Position numbers and translations under genes: made by a program | Assembly (NCBI GenBank): GCA_944320465.1 | Contig: CALUHO010000009.1 | Span: 1 to 64,000, forward strand | DNA from: an uncultured Bacteroidales bacterium | GTDB lineage: Bacteria > Bacteroidota > Bacteroidia > Bacteroidales > P3 | Length of the DNA: 64,000 nucleotides | Direction of reading: 5' to 3' | In this document: in pieces, positions 1 to 10,938 of the stretch | Layout: each line of letters starts with the position of its first letter | Numbering within the stretch: the first letter of the stretch is position 1 | The notes under the pieces: model-generated | The model's input: the letters and a program-made list of their open reading frames with translations, nothing else | Databases searched by the model: none | Told to the model about the DNA's origin: nothing

Positions 1-72
1 GCGGGCAAGATGCCCGAAAGCCTCGTTTTCCCAATCAGAAACGGACTCGGCGTGTCTAATGACCGATTTGGG
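1..72 (+). mobile_element. 193-bp MITE-like element, partial copy (right part)
   Basis: This is the last 72 bases of the 193-bp family seen whole at 3985, 18182, 21341 and 31044. It matches 4106-4177 almost base for base and ends in the family's terminal 19-mer GTCTAATGACCGATTTGGG. The five bases after it, TTTAT, equal the duplicated target at the 3985 copy. The left part lies outside the window. It sits just past the 3' end of the thioredoxin gene. Confidence 0.85.
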
Positions 73-73
73 T

Positions 74-562
74 TTATTTGCTATCAGGGAGGAGGACGGT
101 CTTGATGGCTTCTACCAAACTTTCTTTGGGCATCGCGCCTCGGGCCATCTGTGGTCGGCCGTCAACGGGGACGAAGAGCAATGTCGGGATGGACTGGATA
201 CCGAAGGCAGCGGCCAATTCACGTTCTTCCTCTGTATTGATTTTGTAGATGTAGATTTGGCCATCGTATTCGGCCGCTAATTCTTCCAGGATAGGAGCAA
301 TCATTTTACATGGACCGCACCAAGAAGCATAAAAATCAATGATGCAGGGCTTGTCGCCTTCGTATTTCCATGTATCTGGATAGGCTTCGTAATTGTAGAC
401 TTTTTCTAAAAATTGGGCTTTTGTCAAATGGATTGCCTTTTCTTGCTGTTGGCCGGTTCGTTCTGTTTTGGCTGTGTCGGAAGCCGGTTCTGCTTTGCCA
501 CTGAAGCTGCCGCATGCGGTAATCAGCATGGCGGCGCATGCAATGCTCAGGATTTTTTTCAT
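74..562 (-). CDS. Thioredoxin-fold lipoprotein
   Basis: The 162-residue protein begins with a lipoprotein signal (lipobox ITAC, Cys17) and carries a thioredoxin domain with the active site WCGPCK at residues 81-86. It should therefore be anchored in the cell envelope with a dithiol/disulfide centre, acting in periplasmic disulfide exchange. Later blocks such as SIPTLLF match the cis-Pro region of thioredoxins. Residues 23-45 are a polar linker. It ends next to the partial MITE copy. Its specific partner cannot be told from the sequence; a plain thioredoxin activity is the safest reading. Confidence 0.85.
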   Translation of the reverse strand: MKKILSIACAAMLITACGSFSGKAEPASDTAKTERTGQQQEKAIHLTKAQFLEKVYNYEAYPDTWKYEGDKPCIIDFYASWCGPCKMIAPILEELAAEYDGQIYIYKINTEEERELAAAFGIQSIPTLLFVPVDGRPQMARGAMPKESLVEAIKTVLLPDSK

Positions 563-746
563 ATTGTAGTTGTTTTTTTCATGTTTGTCTGGACCGGATT
601 GGCGGTTTTATTCGTTTTGGTTGCTAATGTGGAATCGGGCATACTTGCGTGTTCAGGTAGAACAGGATGGGGCGATGATTCTGTCGGCATTTGCCGGAGG
701 AGATGGTGTTCATTGGCTTTGGTCTGGGGTGTCTGGCAATCTGTGG

Positions 747-1556
747 CTAGCGGTTCAATTCTATTAAAACTTTTCCTTTTGCATTGCTCAAAATGGCTTT
801 GCGGTCGGAGAACTTTTTGAATGACACTACTTCTTGCAAGGCTTGGAGCAAAGTGTTTTCAAGTTCCATATCAGGACATGACATTAGAGTTCGGATGCCT
901 TGGCCTATATGCAGGCGTTGAGGTTTTTCGGGATTGAAATCCAAGGGGGCCGAGAAGGTATTGCATCCGAGTTTGCCATGGACGGTTTTTTGGGCAGAAT
1001 TGAAGAACAGGAAAATGTCTTTTGTGGTGTCAAGGACACTGTCGTTGGCTTGGTTGATAGTCCATTTGCCATCGATAGGCATCATTTTGGCAAGACTGAG
1101 CAGGATATTGCCTTGTGCATCGATGAGTTCCAGAATAGGATGGGGCAAGGTATCGTTGCTTTTGATTGAAAAGTGCCGGGTTTGCTGCAGGCAGTCTAAT
1201 ACTTCGTTTTCAATTCCGGCTTGCGGACATGCCATGCGTGTGGAGGCAATAGGGGCGAATTCCAAAGTCTTTTTTTTTGCTTTGAATTGGAATTTGCCGT
1301 GAATGTAGTTGCATGAGGCAAAACCGTTCATTTTTTTTGTGAGGCAATCGAAGTTGAGGAAGCAAAGGTTTTCTTCTACGGGTATGTCTTGCCCTTTGGC
1401 TTGGCAGATTTGCCAGCAGCCTTCTACGGATTTGATGACCACGTTTTTCTTTTTACTGGCAGCTTGCAGGGACGAAAAACTTGAGACGCAGAAGGACAGT
1501 ACGATAGGCAGGATAAGTGTCTGAAAAAGATGATAGGAGAGGCTGGTTTGTTTCAT
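747..1556 (-). CDS. Secreted protein with two META (HslJ-like) domains
   Basis: The start chosen is the Met at 1556 because a clear signal peptide follows it (hydrophobic LILPIVLSF, small residues before AASKKK). The reading frame stays open for 54 codons upstream, but that stretch has no recognisable content. The mature part has two related halves, each with the META/DUF306 pattern: an N-terminal W..., a central GC/SCNxxxG block and a conserved M-x-C-P (RMACPQ and LMSCPD). META domains occur in heat-shock lipoprotein HslJ and related envelope proteins. The function here is unknown, probably envelope stress or binding. About 269 residues. Confidence 0.75.
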   Translation of the reverse strand: MKQTSLSYHLFQTLILPIVLSFCVSSFSSLQAASKKKNVVIKSVEGCWQICQAKGQDIPVEENLCFLNFDCLTKKMNGFASCNYIHGKFQFKAKKKTLEFAPIASTRMACPQAGIENEVLDCLQQTRHFSIKSNDTLPHPILELIDAQGNILLSLAKMMPIDGKWTINQANDSVLDTTKDIFLFFNSAQKTVHGKLGCNTFSAPLDFNPEKPQRLHIGQGIRTLMSCPDMELENTLLQALQEVVSFKKFSDRKAILSNAKGKVLIELNR

Positions 1557-1802
1557 GGTATGCCTGGTTTTGTCTTGGCAGTTTTTTTCTCGGACGTGGA
1601 TTTGGGAGCCGGAGGAATTCCTGTGTTGCCAAGCAAACAAAAGTACATCAAAAAGGGATATTATGGAAAAACCTTTGGATGAAATTGTTTTTATGATGGT
1701 GATTGATTCGGTTGGCAAGCGGTTTTAGCGCAATTTTGCCTTTTCCGGGCATGTGAACGAGAAATTTTTATATCTTCGTGGATTATTTAAAAATTTAATG
1801 AT

Positions 1803-1967
1803 ATGAAAAAGTACATTTGCTCTATTTGCCAATATGTTTATGATCCGGCCAAGGGGGATCCTGAAGGCGGCATTGCTCCAGGGACTGCATTTGAAGACAT
1901 TCCTGATACGTGGGTTTGTCCGGTTTGCGGTGTGGGCAAAGAAGATTTTGAGCCTTATAACGAATAA
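1803..1967 (+). CDS. Rubredoxin
   Basis: This is a 54-residue protein with the two CxxC knuckles of rubredoxin: Cys6/Cys9 (CSIC) and Cys39/Cys42 (CPVC). It also has the [11 protein letters not shown] and PGTxFEDIPDxWVCP blocks typical of the family. It binds a single Fe(Cys)4 centre and carries one electron, usually in oxygen or peroxide detoxification in anaerobes. No reductase partner lies next to it. A TATCTTCG hexamer-like −7 element lies about 25 bases upstream of the ATG. Length and motifs match the family fully. Confidence 0.95.
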   Translation: MKKYICSICQYVYDPAKGDPEGGIAPGTAFEDIPDTWVCPVCGVGKEDFEPYNE

Positions 1968-2111
1968 GTTTAGGGCTTTTGGAGAGAAACCGGCTTTCTG
2001 TCTGTTTTTTGCAACCATCCGGGAGCAGTAACGGAGACGGAAGGCCGGTTTCCTGTATGATATGGATATTGTCATGCATGTTTTCGAAGTAATCCTGCAA
2101 ATCCTGCAAAA

Positions 2112-3779
2112 ATGAAAACAGACATTGAAATCGCGAGGGAAACCCCGCTCAAGAAAATTGAAGAAATTGCCCGGATGGTGGGCATCGACCCTGAACATAT
2201 TTTCCATTACGGGCATCATATCGCCAAGGTGGATCTCTCCCAAATTGATGAAGAGAAAATAAAGAAACACCATTTGATTCTGGTGACGGCCATCACTCCC
2301 AACAAGGCCGGTATCGGTAAGACCACGGTGTCGATTGGCTTGGCATTGGGTATGAACAAGATTGGCAAGAAAGCCATTGTGGCTTTGCGCGAACCTTCGT
2401 TGGGTCCATGCTTCGGTATGAAAGGGGGCGCGGCTGGCGGCGGTTATGCGCAAGTTCTCCCGATGGAAAACATCAATCTCCATTTCACGGGGGATTTTCA
2501 TGCTATCACTTCGGCTCACAATATGATTACGGCTTTGCTGGACAATTATATCTATCAGAATCGTAACAGTTGCACGGGCTTGCGTGAAGTGAAATGGAAG
2601 AGGGTCTTGGACGTGAACGACCGTGGGCTTCGCCATATTATTACAGGGCTTGGGAATGCCACTGACGGGATTCCGACGCAGACGGGTTTCGATATTACAG
2701 CGGCATCGGAACTGATGGCTATTTTGTGCCTGAGCCGGGATTTGGATGATTTGCGGAATCGTATCGAGAATATCCTTTTAGGTTATACATACGAAGGTGC
2801 GGCTTTTACGGTCAAGGATTTAGGCGTGGCCGGCGCGATAACCGTTTTGCTGAAGGACGCCTTGTTGCCTAATCTGGTGCAGACTACCGAGCATACGGCG
2901 GCTTTCATTCACGGAGGGCCTTTCGCTAACATCGCTCATGGTTGCAACTCGGTACTGGCCACTAAGATGGCTTTGACTTTCGGGGATTACGCGATTACTG
3001 AGGCAGGCTTCGGTTCGGATCTGGGAGGGGAGAAATTCTTTGATATCAAGTGCCGGGAGACGGGCTTGCATCCGGAACTGAGCGTGTTGGTGGTGACGGC
3101 TCGTAGTTTGAAGATCCATGGTGGCGTGGCGGAAGCGGATATGGCCAAGCCGAACATGGATGCGCTCAAGAAGGGTTTTGAGAATTTGGACCGTCATATT
3201 GGTATTTTGAGGAGCTTCGGTCAGAGTATCGTGGTTGCCTTTAACCGTCACTGGGATGATACCGAAGAGGAAATATCGGCTTTGCGTCAGCATTGTGTGA
3301 ATCTTGGTGTGGGATTTGCTGTGAATGAGGCTTTTGCCAAAGGCGGAGAAGGTGCTGTGGATTTGGCCAAGTTGGTCGTTGAGACGATTGAAAAGTCTCC
3401 TTCCGAGCAGTTGCAGTACGCCTATGACAAGGAGATGCCTATCAAGGAAAAAATCGCCCGGCTCTGCCAGAAAGTGTATGGTGCCGGAGAGATTTCGTAT
3501 GCTACCTTGGCCGAGAAGAAAATAAAACAGATTCATGCTTTGGGCATTGACGACTATCCTCTTTGCGTGGCCAAGACCCAGTATTCTTTTTCTTCCGATC
3601 CCAAGGCATTCGGTGCGCCTTCAGGATTCGAACTCAAGGTTCGCGATATCATCATCAACCGTGGTGCCAGGATGCTGGTAGTCATTATGGGTGAAATGAT
3701 GCGTATGCCGGGTTTGCCGGCCAGTCCGCAGGCGTTGCATATCGACCTTGTTGATGGGCAGATTGAAGGCTTAAGCTAA
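2112..3779 (+). CDS. fhs: Formate--tetrahydrofolate ligase
   Basis: The 555-residue protein is full length for the family. It joins formate to tetrahydrofolate using ATP, feeding one-carbon units to purine and formyl-methionine synthesis. The family P-loop [11 protein letters not shown] is at residues 62-72, followed by [19 protein letters not shown] and FTGDFHAIT, which are hallmark blocks of FTHFS. It is transcribed alone. An inverted repeat and a GC-rich terminator-like hairpin follow. Nothing looks damaged. Confidence 0.97.
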   Translation: MKTDIEIARETPLKKIEEIARMVGIDPEHIFHYGHHIAKVDLSQIDEEKIKKHHLILVTAITPNKAGIGKTTVSIGLALGMNKIGKKAIVALREPSLGPCFGMKGGAAGGGYAQVLPMENINLHFTGDFHAITSAHNMITALLDNYIYQNRNSCTGLREVKWKRVLDVNDRGLRHIITGLGNATDGIPTQTGFDITAASELMAILCLSRDLDDLRNRIENILLGYTYEGAAFTVKDLGVAGAITVLLKDALLPNLVQTTEHTAAFIHGGPFANIAHGCNSVLATKMALTFGDYAITEAGFGSDLGGEKFFDIKCRETGLHPELSVLVVTARSLKIHGGVAEADMAKPNMDALKKGFENLDRHIGILRSFGQSIVVAFNRHWDDTEEEISALRQHCVNLGVGFAVNEAFAKGGEGAVDLAKLVVETIEKSPSEQLQYAYDKEMPIKEKIARLCQKVYGAGEISYATLAEKKIKQIHALGIDDYPLCVAKTQYSFSSDPKAFGAPSGFELKVRDIIINRGARMLVVIMGEMMRMPGLPASPQALHIDLVDGQIEGLS

Positions 3780-3809
3780 AAGATGTATTTTGCGGCATCT
3801 ACTTCGTTG

Positions 3810-3867
3810 CGAGTTTTGCACAGGTCGGTCACGTGCCAAAGTATGCTCCCTTTCTGTGCAAAACTCG
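3810..3867. repeat. 14-bp inverted repeat downstream of fhs
   Basis: CGAGTTTTGCACAG at 3810-3823 is repeated exactly inverted at 3854-3867, with a 30-base loop. It lies in the 3' region of fhs and could fold in RNA. No long T run follows, so it is not a typical terminator. It may be an RNA-stability hairpin or a degenerate repetitive element. Confidence 0.5.
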
Positions 3868-3947
3868 ACGCCTCGTATCTGCCTGCCAGAAACGCTTTTT
3901 TTTTTCAATGAGGTGCGCATCTGCGCGCTCTAAATCGTTTTTACGGA

Positions 3948-3983
3948 AACGCCCGGTCGTGTCGCGGCCGGGCGTTGGTTTTA
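3948..3983 (+). terminator. Likely fhs terminator
   Basis: AACGCCCGG and CCGGGCGTT form a perfect 9-bp stem around an 11-base loop, followed by GGTTTTAT. It sits between the convergent fhs and dxs genes, directly before the MITE copy. Confidence 0.6.
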
Positions 3984-3984
3984 T

Positions 3985-4177
3985 CCCAAATCGGTCATTA
4001 GACTTTGGGTAGATTGCCCGCTTGTGTCAGGCAGCATGCTTCTCGCCTAGCCGAAGGCGTAGCGGGCTACGTCGAGGCGTAGCGAGAAACAGGATGCGGA
4101 CAGAAGCGGGCAAGATGCCCGAAAGCCTCGTTTTCCCAATCAGAAACGGACTCGGCGTGTCTAATGACCGATTTGGG
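3985..4177 (+). mobile_element. 193-bp MITE-like element, complete copy
   Basis: The ends are perfect 19-bp inverted repeats (CCCAAATCGGTCATTAGAC). The interior is itself a long imperfect palindrome. TTTAT stands directly before and directly after the element as a 5-bp target duplication. The copy lies between the convergent fhs and dxs genes. It encodes no protein. Confidence 0.9.
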
Positions 4178-4243
4178 TTTATGGAGTTGGGAAGTTGAAA
4201 ATTTCCTTTATGGAGGAAGTCTTTGCAATGGGGATGTAAGAGG

Positions 4244-6139
4244 CTATTGGCCGAGAAGAACCTTGGCGATGCTTTCCGGATCCATGCTGCAGAGAGCTTG
4301 AAGCTGGGGAATACTGCCTTGGTGGATGAATCGGTCAGGAATGCCGATTCCCATGATAGAATTGGGGTGATGATGCCGGGCGGCAAACTCGCAGACGGCT
4401 GAATAAAGGCCTCCGTTTAAGACTCCGTCTTCGAGCGTGACAATACGCGGGTATTTTTCAAAAATTTCTTGCAGCAGGCTTTCGTCCAAAGGTTTCAGGT
4501 AAATCATATTGTATAACCCGAACTGTTTTTCCGGGTATTGGCTTTCGGCCAGTTCTATGGCTTTGAGGCCGTTGTTGCCGATATGCCCGATGGAGACAAT
4601 GGCGGTATCCGTGCCTTCCTTCACGCAGATGCCTTTGCCTATTGGTTGGATTTCCAATGGGGTTTTCCACCGTGGCGTAACGCCTCGTCCGCGAGGATAG
4701 CGTATCACGAATGGCAGTCCGGTTTCGGATAGCTGAGCGGTGTACATCAGGTTGCGCAGCTCCCTTTCGTTCATTGGCGCACTGATGACGAGGTTCGGTA
4801 TCGGGCGGAAATACGCCAAGTCGAACGCTCCGTGGTGGGTCGCCCCGTCTTCGCCCACTAAGCCGGCTCGGTCTAAACAGAAGATCACGGGGAGTTTCTG
4901 CAAGGCAACATCATGGATTACCTGGTCGAAGCCTCTTTGCATGAACGATGAATAGATATTGCAGAACGGTACCATGCCTTCGGCCGCTAATCCGGCACTG
5001 AAGGTGACTGCATGCTGTTCGGCAATGCCCACGTCAAAGACTCGTTCCGGCATTTTCTTCATCATCATGTTCAACGAGCAGCCGGTCGGCATGGCGGGCG
5101 TGATGCCCACGATGCGGGGGTTGTTCTTGGCTAATTCGATGATGGTTTTGCCAAATACATCCTGGTATTTTGGGGCAAGGCTGAGGTCGATTCTTTTGGG
5201 CAGGAGCTGCCCGGTTGCGGAATCGAAACGGCCTGGGGCGTGGTAGACGGTAGGGGCCTCTTCCGCTTGCTTCAAACCTTTGCCTTTGACGGTCACGATA
5301 TGCAGCAGTTTGGGCCCTTGGATGGTCTTCAAATCGGACAACACGGCTAGCAAGGTCGGGATGTCATGGCCGTCTATGGGACCGAAATATCTGAAGTTCA
5401 GAGCTTCAAATAGGTCGCTTGTCTTGGGCGAGATCAAGGAACTCATTGCCGCCGTAAGCTTGCTGATGAAATGCTTGGGGTGGTATTGCTTGTCGGAATC
5501 GCCCCCCATCATGTTCCAGACGCTGTCTTTGAGCTGGTTGTACGATTTGGAGGCTTTCATCCGGGTGAAATAACGACTCAGGGCCCCGGTGCTTACATCT
5601 ATCGACATGCCGTTGTCATTGAGAATCACTAAAAGGTTGCTGCGGGAGGCTCCGGCATTGTTCAGGCCTTCAAACGCCATCCCTCCGGTCATGGCTCCGT
5701 CCCCAATCACGGCTATGTGCTGACGGTCTTTCTCTCCTTTGAGATTGGAAGCGATAGCCATGCCTAAAGCAGCCGATATGGATGTGGAAGAATGCCCGGT
5801 TCCGAAAGCATCGTATTCGCTTTCAAAACGGGCAGGGAATCCGCTTAGTCCATCCATGCAACGGATAGAGGCAAAACGGCCTTTGCGGCCGGTTAGAATC
5901 TTGTGTCCATAGGCCTGATGGCCTACATCCCAGATGATGCGGTCGTAAGGAGTGTTGAAGATGTAATGCAAGGCAACTGTCAATTCAACAGTGCCTAAGG
6001 ATGCTCCTAAGTGACCGGGATGGTTGGCGATGACCCGGATGATGAATTCTCTCAGCTCGTCAGCTACCCGAGGAAGCTGGGAGGGACTGAGTTTCCTCAG
6101 GTCCTCAGGAGTATTGATATGGTCTAAAAGTTTTTCCAA
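4244..6139 (-). CDS. dxs: 1-deoxy-D-xylulose-5-phosphate synthase
   Basis: The 631-residue enzyme condenses pyruvate and glyceraldehyde-3-phosphate to DXP. This opens the MEP isoprenoid route and also feeds thiamine and pyridoxal synthesis. HPGHLG is at residues 40-45. The thiamine-diphosphate motif GDGAMTGG (146-153) runs to NDNGMSID. The catalytic glutamate block AEQHAVTFSAGLA lies near 375. Length and order of blocks match the family. It follows gap on the same strand but is separated from it by about 260 bases of hairpin-rich sequence, so co-transcription is uncertain. Confidence 0.97.
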   Translation of the reverse strand: MEKLLDHINTPEDLRKLSPSQLPRVADELREFIIRVIANHPGHLGASLGTVELTVALHYIFNTPYDRIIWDVGHQAYGHKILTGRKGRFASIRCMDGLSGFPARFESEYDAFGTGHSSTSISAALGMAIASNLKGEKDRQHIAVIGDGAMTGGMAFEGLNNAGASRSNLLVILNDNGMSIDVSTGALSRYFTRMKASKSYNQLKDSVWNMMGGDSDKQYHPKHFISKLTAAMSSLISPKTSDLFEALNFRYFGPIDGHDIPTLLAVLSDLKTIQGPKLLHIVTVKGKGLKQAEEAPTVYHAPGRFDSATGQLLPKRIDLSLAPKYQDVFGKTIIELAKNNPRIVGITPAMPTGCSLNMMMKKMPERVFDVGIAEQHAVTFSAGLAAEGMVPFCNIYSSFMQRGFDQVIHDVALQKLPVIFCLDRAGLVGEDGATHHGAFDLAYFRPIPNLVISAPMNERELRNLMYTAQLSETGLPFVIRYPRGRGVTPRWKTPLEIQPIGKGICVKEGTDTAIVSIGHIGNNGLKAIELAESQYPEKQFGLYNMIYLKPLDESLLQEIFEKYPRIVTLEDGVLNGGLYSAVCEFAARHHHPNSIMGIGIPDRFIHQGSIPQLQALCSMDPESIAKVLLGQ

Positions 6140-6206
6140 GGTTCAAAAATAAAACAAATTGACGGCAGCTTGCATTTGCCTGCCATGGCGGAAAGCGGAT
6201 TAATGG

Positions 6207-6350
6207 GCTGTTTTGCAAGTATCATGCCAGAGGACCTTCAAGCTGCCATAAGGTGCAAAAAGGTGGATAAAAAGCATATTAGCCACATTGTGTGCTAAAA
6301 AACCTTTTTATCCACCTCGGGGCGATGATATCATGGCAGGCCATCAAACA
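6207..6350. repeat. Long imperfect palindrome between gap and dxs
   Basis: The core arms AGGTGGATAAAAAG (6261-6274) and CTTTTTATCCACCT (6304-6317) are perfect 14-bp inverted repeats. Further out, GGCTGTTT near 6208 faces AAACAGCC near 6345, and the segments containing ATCATGCC and ATGGCAGG also face each other. Transcribed from gap into dxs it would form an extended hairpin. It could be a terminator or attenuator between the two genes, or an old foldback element. Confidence 0.55.
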
Positions 6351-6397
6351 GCCAGTCCCTTCATGATATGCCGCTTCAGATTTGTTTACTGTTGTGT

Positions 6398-7435
<1,038 letters not shown>

Positions 7436-7541
7436 TTATTAATCTCTTATTTTTTATAAGTTCCGCTTCTTGCCGTTTTTGGGTCGGATAAGGGCGTTCG
7501 GAATGATGGTACTGGCAATCCAACCAACTTAATCACGTTTG

Positions 7542-7570
7542 CAAAGATACGAAATTTTCTTTACGAAATT
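7542..7570 (-). promoter_or_regulatory. Bacteroidota-type promoter of gap
   Basis: Read on the minus strand, TATCTTTG (complement of 7542-7549) fits the −7 consensus TAnnTTTG. A TTTCG lies close to where the −33 TTTG is expected. The leader to the gap start would be about 130 bases. Confidence 0.5.
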
Positions 7571-7620
7571 TTAAAAATGCTCGTTACAGGGCGTTTTATT
7601 CGTGTTTTCTCGGTTTCAGG

Positions 7621-8694
7621 TTAAGGATGCGCTTCTCTCCAAGCTTCGATGTTTTTTCTCAGGCCGTCCAGTCCGGCTCGTTGTAGAGCGGAATCTTTGA
7701 ATATTTCTTCAAAGTCTTCTTTTCCCATTTGGTAAATATCTGTCGGGCTGAGTGATATCAACGCGGGAGAAGGGAAGAATGCCGGGTCAAAGATTCGTTT
7801 CGTGTATTTTTCATCTTGATGTATTTGCTGATTTGCCGGGCAGACTGTCTGGCATATATCGCAACCGAACCAGTAGGGCGTGGCGATAGGAGGACGGTTC
7901 CCTTTGTTTTCAATGGTCAGATAAGAAAAGCAGCGGCGGGCATCCAAGTTGTCTCCTAAGGCATGTCCGGGGCAGGCTTGCAGGCAACGGCTGCAATTTG
8001 TGCAGGGGTGAGACGATAAGGGCGGGATGGATGTGGCAGTTTGGCATTCATCGTGTGTGGCAGACGGCTCGACGAGGGTGAGATTTTGGATTGTATGCGT
8101 GGGTTTCCCTGAATCGGGAAGAGCCTGGTCGTAATGATCAAAACGGTGCTGGGTCAGCAGGATGCCTATGAAGCAAAAGCTTCCGAACTTAGGATGGATT
8201 AGCAGCGTGTTGCGGCCGATATAGCCTAAGCCGGCTCTCCAAGCCCAGTGTTTTTCTAATAACGGTGCCGTATCGCAAAAGGCTCGGAATGAAGCGGCAG
8301 GTAGGCAGGATGCCAATAGGAAGAGTTTGTTTTTGATTACTTTGTGGTAGTCTTTTCCTTGGGCATAGAGTGCGATATGGGGGTTGTTTTCTGTGTTTTT
8401 GGGCGGGTAATAAGGGCAGAGGATGACAATCAGGCTTTGAGCTTCAGGCAAGAGATCCCTTGGGTTGGATCTTTTGTCTATGTTTTGTTCCAGGTACCGC
8501 ATTCCCGCATGATGCCCTTGCGCAAGGTATTGTCGCCAGTAATCGATTTGTTTTGGAGAAAGAGTTTCGGGATGGATAATGCCGATATCGCCGACACCTT
8601 GCATTCTCCGTGCATAATCTTTGAAGGCCGCTGCGTGGATTTTCCCTTCCGCATCGGTTTGAAAGAGAGGAATGCTTTTGGACTGTTTGTTCAT
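7621..8694 (-). CDS. queG: Epoxyqueuosine reductase
   Basis: The last step of queuosine synthesis in tRNA reduces epoxyqueuosine with a cobalamin and two [4Fe-4S] clusters. The Met at 8694 gives a 357-residue protein; the frame is open further upstream but runs into a palindromic repeat. The blocks LxxWAWRAGLGYIGRNTLLI and two ferredoxin-like cysteine sets are present: CxxCxxCxxxC at 231-241 and CxxCxxxC at 278-285. Residues about 204-229, just before the first cluster, are a polar stretch not expected in a compact family member. Located downstream of ruvB. Confidence 0.93.
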   Translation of the reverse strand: MNKQSKSIPLFQTDAEGKIHAAAFKDYARRMQGVGDIGIIHPETLSPKQIDYWRQYLAQGHHAGMRYLEQNIDKRSNPRDLLPEAQSLIVILCPYYPPKNTENNPHIALYAQGKDYHKVIKNKLFLLASCLPAASFRAFCDTAPLLEKHWAWRAGLGYIGRNTLLIHPKFGSFCFIGILLTQHRFDHYDQALPDSGKPTHTIQNLTLVEPSATHDECQTATSIPPLSSHPCTNCSRCLQACPGHALGDNLDARRCFSYLTIENKGNRPPIATPYWFGCDICQTVCPANQQIHQDEKYTKRIFDPAFFPSPALISLSPTDIYQMGKEDFEEIFKDSALQRAGLDGLRKNIEAWREAHP

Positions 8695-8700
8695 TTTTAG

Positions 8701-8902
8701 AAGCTGTTTAAATTTATTTGTTTGAGGCATCGGGAGGAAATTTCGAGGGATTTTGCCGCGTTTTTCAAAGGAGGATAGCCAAGCTATCGGACGTGAAAAA
8801 CGCAAAAAAGCCCCGAAATAGCACCCGATGGGCAAACAAAATCCTGAAACCGCTCCCTGAAAATTCAGCCTTTTCAGGATTGCAAGAAATTTTAAACAGC
8901 TT
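8701..8902. mobile_element. 202-bp foldback (MITE-like) element, second family
   Basis: The ends are inverted AAGCTGTTTAAA (8701-8712) and TTTAAACAGCTT (8891-8902). Inside, CATCGGG faces CCCGATG, GCGTTTTTCA faces TGAAAAACGC, and GATAGC-caa-GCTATC forms the tip, so the whole unit is one long imperfect hairpin. TTAG flanks both sides (8697-8700 and 8904-8907), a possible 4-bp target duplication that includes the ruvB stop codon. It differs from the 193-bp family. Confidence 0.65.
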
Positions 8903-8903
8903 C

Positions 8904-9929
8904 TTAGTCGAAAAGACTGTTTCCCGTTCCTTTGGGCATTCGCCCTAAGTGTTGGTAGGCTAAAGAGGTCACTTCCCGTCCGCGAGGTGTCCGCATCAGG
9001 AATCCCTCTTGGATTAAATAAGGTTCATAGACTTCTTCCAAGGTGCCAGGGTCTTCGCCTACGGCGGTGGCGATGGTGTTGACACCGACAGGGCCTCCTT
9101 TGAATTTGTCTATGATGGTCAGTAATATGCGGTTGTCCATCTCGTCCAAGCCGTATTTATCTACATTCAGCGCATCCAAAGCGTGTCGTACGATGCCGAT
9201 TTCAATCTCCCCGTTCCCTTTGACTTGGGCAAAATCGCGGACACGGCGGAGCAGAAGGTTGGCAATACGAGGGGTTCCTCGGCTCCGGCGGGCAATTTCA
9301 AAGGCGGCATCTTCTTGAATTTTGACATGGAGCAACTTGGCTGAGCGTCTGATAATCAGGTTCAGGGTCGGGGCATCGTAATAAGTGAGCCTGGCGTTGA
9401 TGCCGAAACGGGAACGCAAAGGCGATGTGAGCAAGCCGGAACGGGTCGTCGCTCCGATTAGCGTGAAAGGATTGAGTCCGATTTGGACGCTTCGGGCATT
9501 GGGACCGGTATCGATCATGATATCGATTTTGTAGTCCTCCATGGCTGAATACAAATATTCCTCTACCACAGGCGAAAGCCGGTGGATTTCGTCGATGAAG
9601 AGTACGTCGTTAGGTTCAAGGTTGGTCAATAGTCCTGCCAGTTCTCCTGGTTTGTCCAGTACTGGGCCGGAAGTTGTCTTGATGCCTACACCGAGTTCAT
9701 TGGCGATGATATAGGAAAGCGTGGTCTTGCCCAGACCTGGAGGCCCGTGCAGCAACACGTGATCCAAGGCTTCTTTGCGTTGACGGGCAGCCATGACAAA
9801 GACCTTGAGGTTTTCCACCACGTTATCTTGGCCTTGGAAGCTGTCAAAGCCAGATGGCCGGAGGGCTTTTTCCACTTCTTTGTCAGACCCGCTGAGCTTG
9901 GAAGCATCAGGATTTAGCAAATCGTTCAT
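8904..9929 (-). CDS. ruvB: Holliday-junction branch-migration ATPase RuvB
   Basis: RuvB is the AAA+ motor that drives branch migration with RuvA during recombination. Walker A GPPGLGKT and Walker [10 protein letters not shown] are both present, followed by the sensor block GATTRSGLL and the C-terminal winged helix. The Met at 9929 gives about 341 residues, the usual size. An upstream in-frame Met at 9974 would add 15 residues and cannot be excluded. The stop codon touches the 202-bp foldback element. Confidence 0.96.
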   Translation of the reverse strand: MNDLLNPDASKLSGSDKEVEKALRPSGFDSFQGQDNVVENLKVFVMAARQRKEALDHVLLHGPPGLGKTTLSYIIANELGVGIKTTSGPVLDKPGELAGLLTNLEPNDVLFIDEIHRLSPVVEEYLYSAMEDYKIDIMIDTGPNARSVQIGLNPFTLIGATTRSGLLTSPLRSRFGINARLTYYDAPTLNLIIRRSAKLLHVKIQEDAAFEIARRSRGTPRIANLLLRRVRDFAQVKGNGEIEIGIVRHALDALNVDKYGLDEMDNRILLTIIDKFKGGPVGVNTIATAVGEDPGTLEEVYEPYLIQEGFLMRTPRGREVTSLAYQHLGRMPKGTGNSLFD

Positions 9930-9974
9930 TGTCAGTTTTCGGGACGTTTTCTTTGGCTTCTGCAAACCGGACAA

Positions 9975-10416
9975 GCCAAGAGTGTGCTAAAACTTGCCTG
10001 TCCGTGGGAGCCTTCGGTGTTATGCGGCAGCGAAGATACGGCAAAAGAGGAAAATGGCAATACTTCTGGGGAAACGGTAGGAATTGAGGACCGTCTGTCG
10101 CTTTTGCAAAAGTACGCGTAAATATCGTATCTTTGCAAATCCGGTTTTGTCCGGATTCTTGCAAGGCTGTTTTGCATGTTTTGCGGGAACAATCTGAATC
10201 CTTTCATGATAACTTTGACTATCATCGCCTTTTTGTTGGGTTTCTTTTTCCGTCGTAAGCGGAGGTCGTGAAGCTTTTCCTTGAATCTTGCAGGAAGAGA
10301 CCGGATTTTTGGAATTTTGTCGTATTTTTGCAGCCCGAATGAGGACAAGGCGTGTCTGGATTCCCCTTCCGGTGTTGTGGGGAGAAAGGTATGCCAAGTC
10401 GGGCATTGCTTGAGAA
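9975..10416. other. Gene-free region between ruvB and ssrA
   Basis: No convincing protein gene is seen on either strand. The stretch holds a strong promoter-like site at 10103-10135 and a second TAnnTTTG match (TATTTTTG, 10323-10330) closer to ssrA. Both point rightward. Confidence 0.6.
10103..10135 (+). promoter_or_regulatory. Bacteroidota-type promoter upstream of ssrA
   Basis: TTTG at 10103-10106 and TATCTTTG at 10128-10135 are separated by 21 bases, matching the −33/−7 consensus of the Bacteroidota primary sigma factor. The first rightward gene is the tmRNA, about 280 bases on, so either a long precursor is made or the nearer −7-like site is used. Confidence 0.5.
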
Positions 10417-10796
10417 GGGGCCGACTGGTTTTGACAGCAGGGATAGTGGGAGAGCAAGCACGTCGAGGGTCGTGTATTCACCTCGTTAATATCAGTACTC
10501 ACGCCATTAAACGGCAACAATAGCGATTACGCTCTCGCTGCCTAGTACAAGGTACTAATTTCAGCGACGCTTCCGGAAAAAGCCTTGATTGATGGCTCGT
10601 TTCCATTGAAGTGCAAAACAATCAAAGTCAATCCTGGCACAGGTCCGCCTTCGTCCTGTGGCAGTATGATGAAGGATAAGGTCTGAGGTTGGAAAGTTTT
10701 TCGCCTGCCTGGACTCGAAAATCAAAGGGAAAGCTAAGCGTGTAGAAAACTTTTTTGCTACTTGTTTGGACGGCGGTTCGATTCCGCCCGGTTCCA
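10417..10796 (+). ncRNA. ssrA: Transfer-messenger RNA (tmRNA)
   Basis: The 5' end GGGGCCG pairs with the 3' CGGTTCC to form a tRNA-like acceptor stem, and a T-arm (GGCGGTTCGATTCCGCC) precedes it. The resume frame begins with GGC at 10513 and reads GNNSDYALAA before TAG at 10543-10545. This tag marks stalled nascent proteins for proteolysis, and its -YALAA end is typical. The discriminator A is at 10796. CCA is not encoded and must be added afterwards. About 380 bases. Confidence 0.95.
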
Positions 10797-10938
10797 CTGG
10801 GTTGCGATTGGGGTGTCTTCTTTGTGATTACAGGGATATCCCTTTTCTTTGTGTGCCTCTTGGAAACGGTTCATGCTTGTTTTCATGGGGCCGTTTTTGT
10901 TTTCATAATTTATAAAGGGTAAACCGAAAGAATCCAAT

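Noticed and set aside
1725-2636. Long minus-strand frame opposite rubredoxin and fhs
   Set aside because: It overlaps two well-supported genes on the other strand and has no recognisable content.
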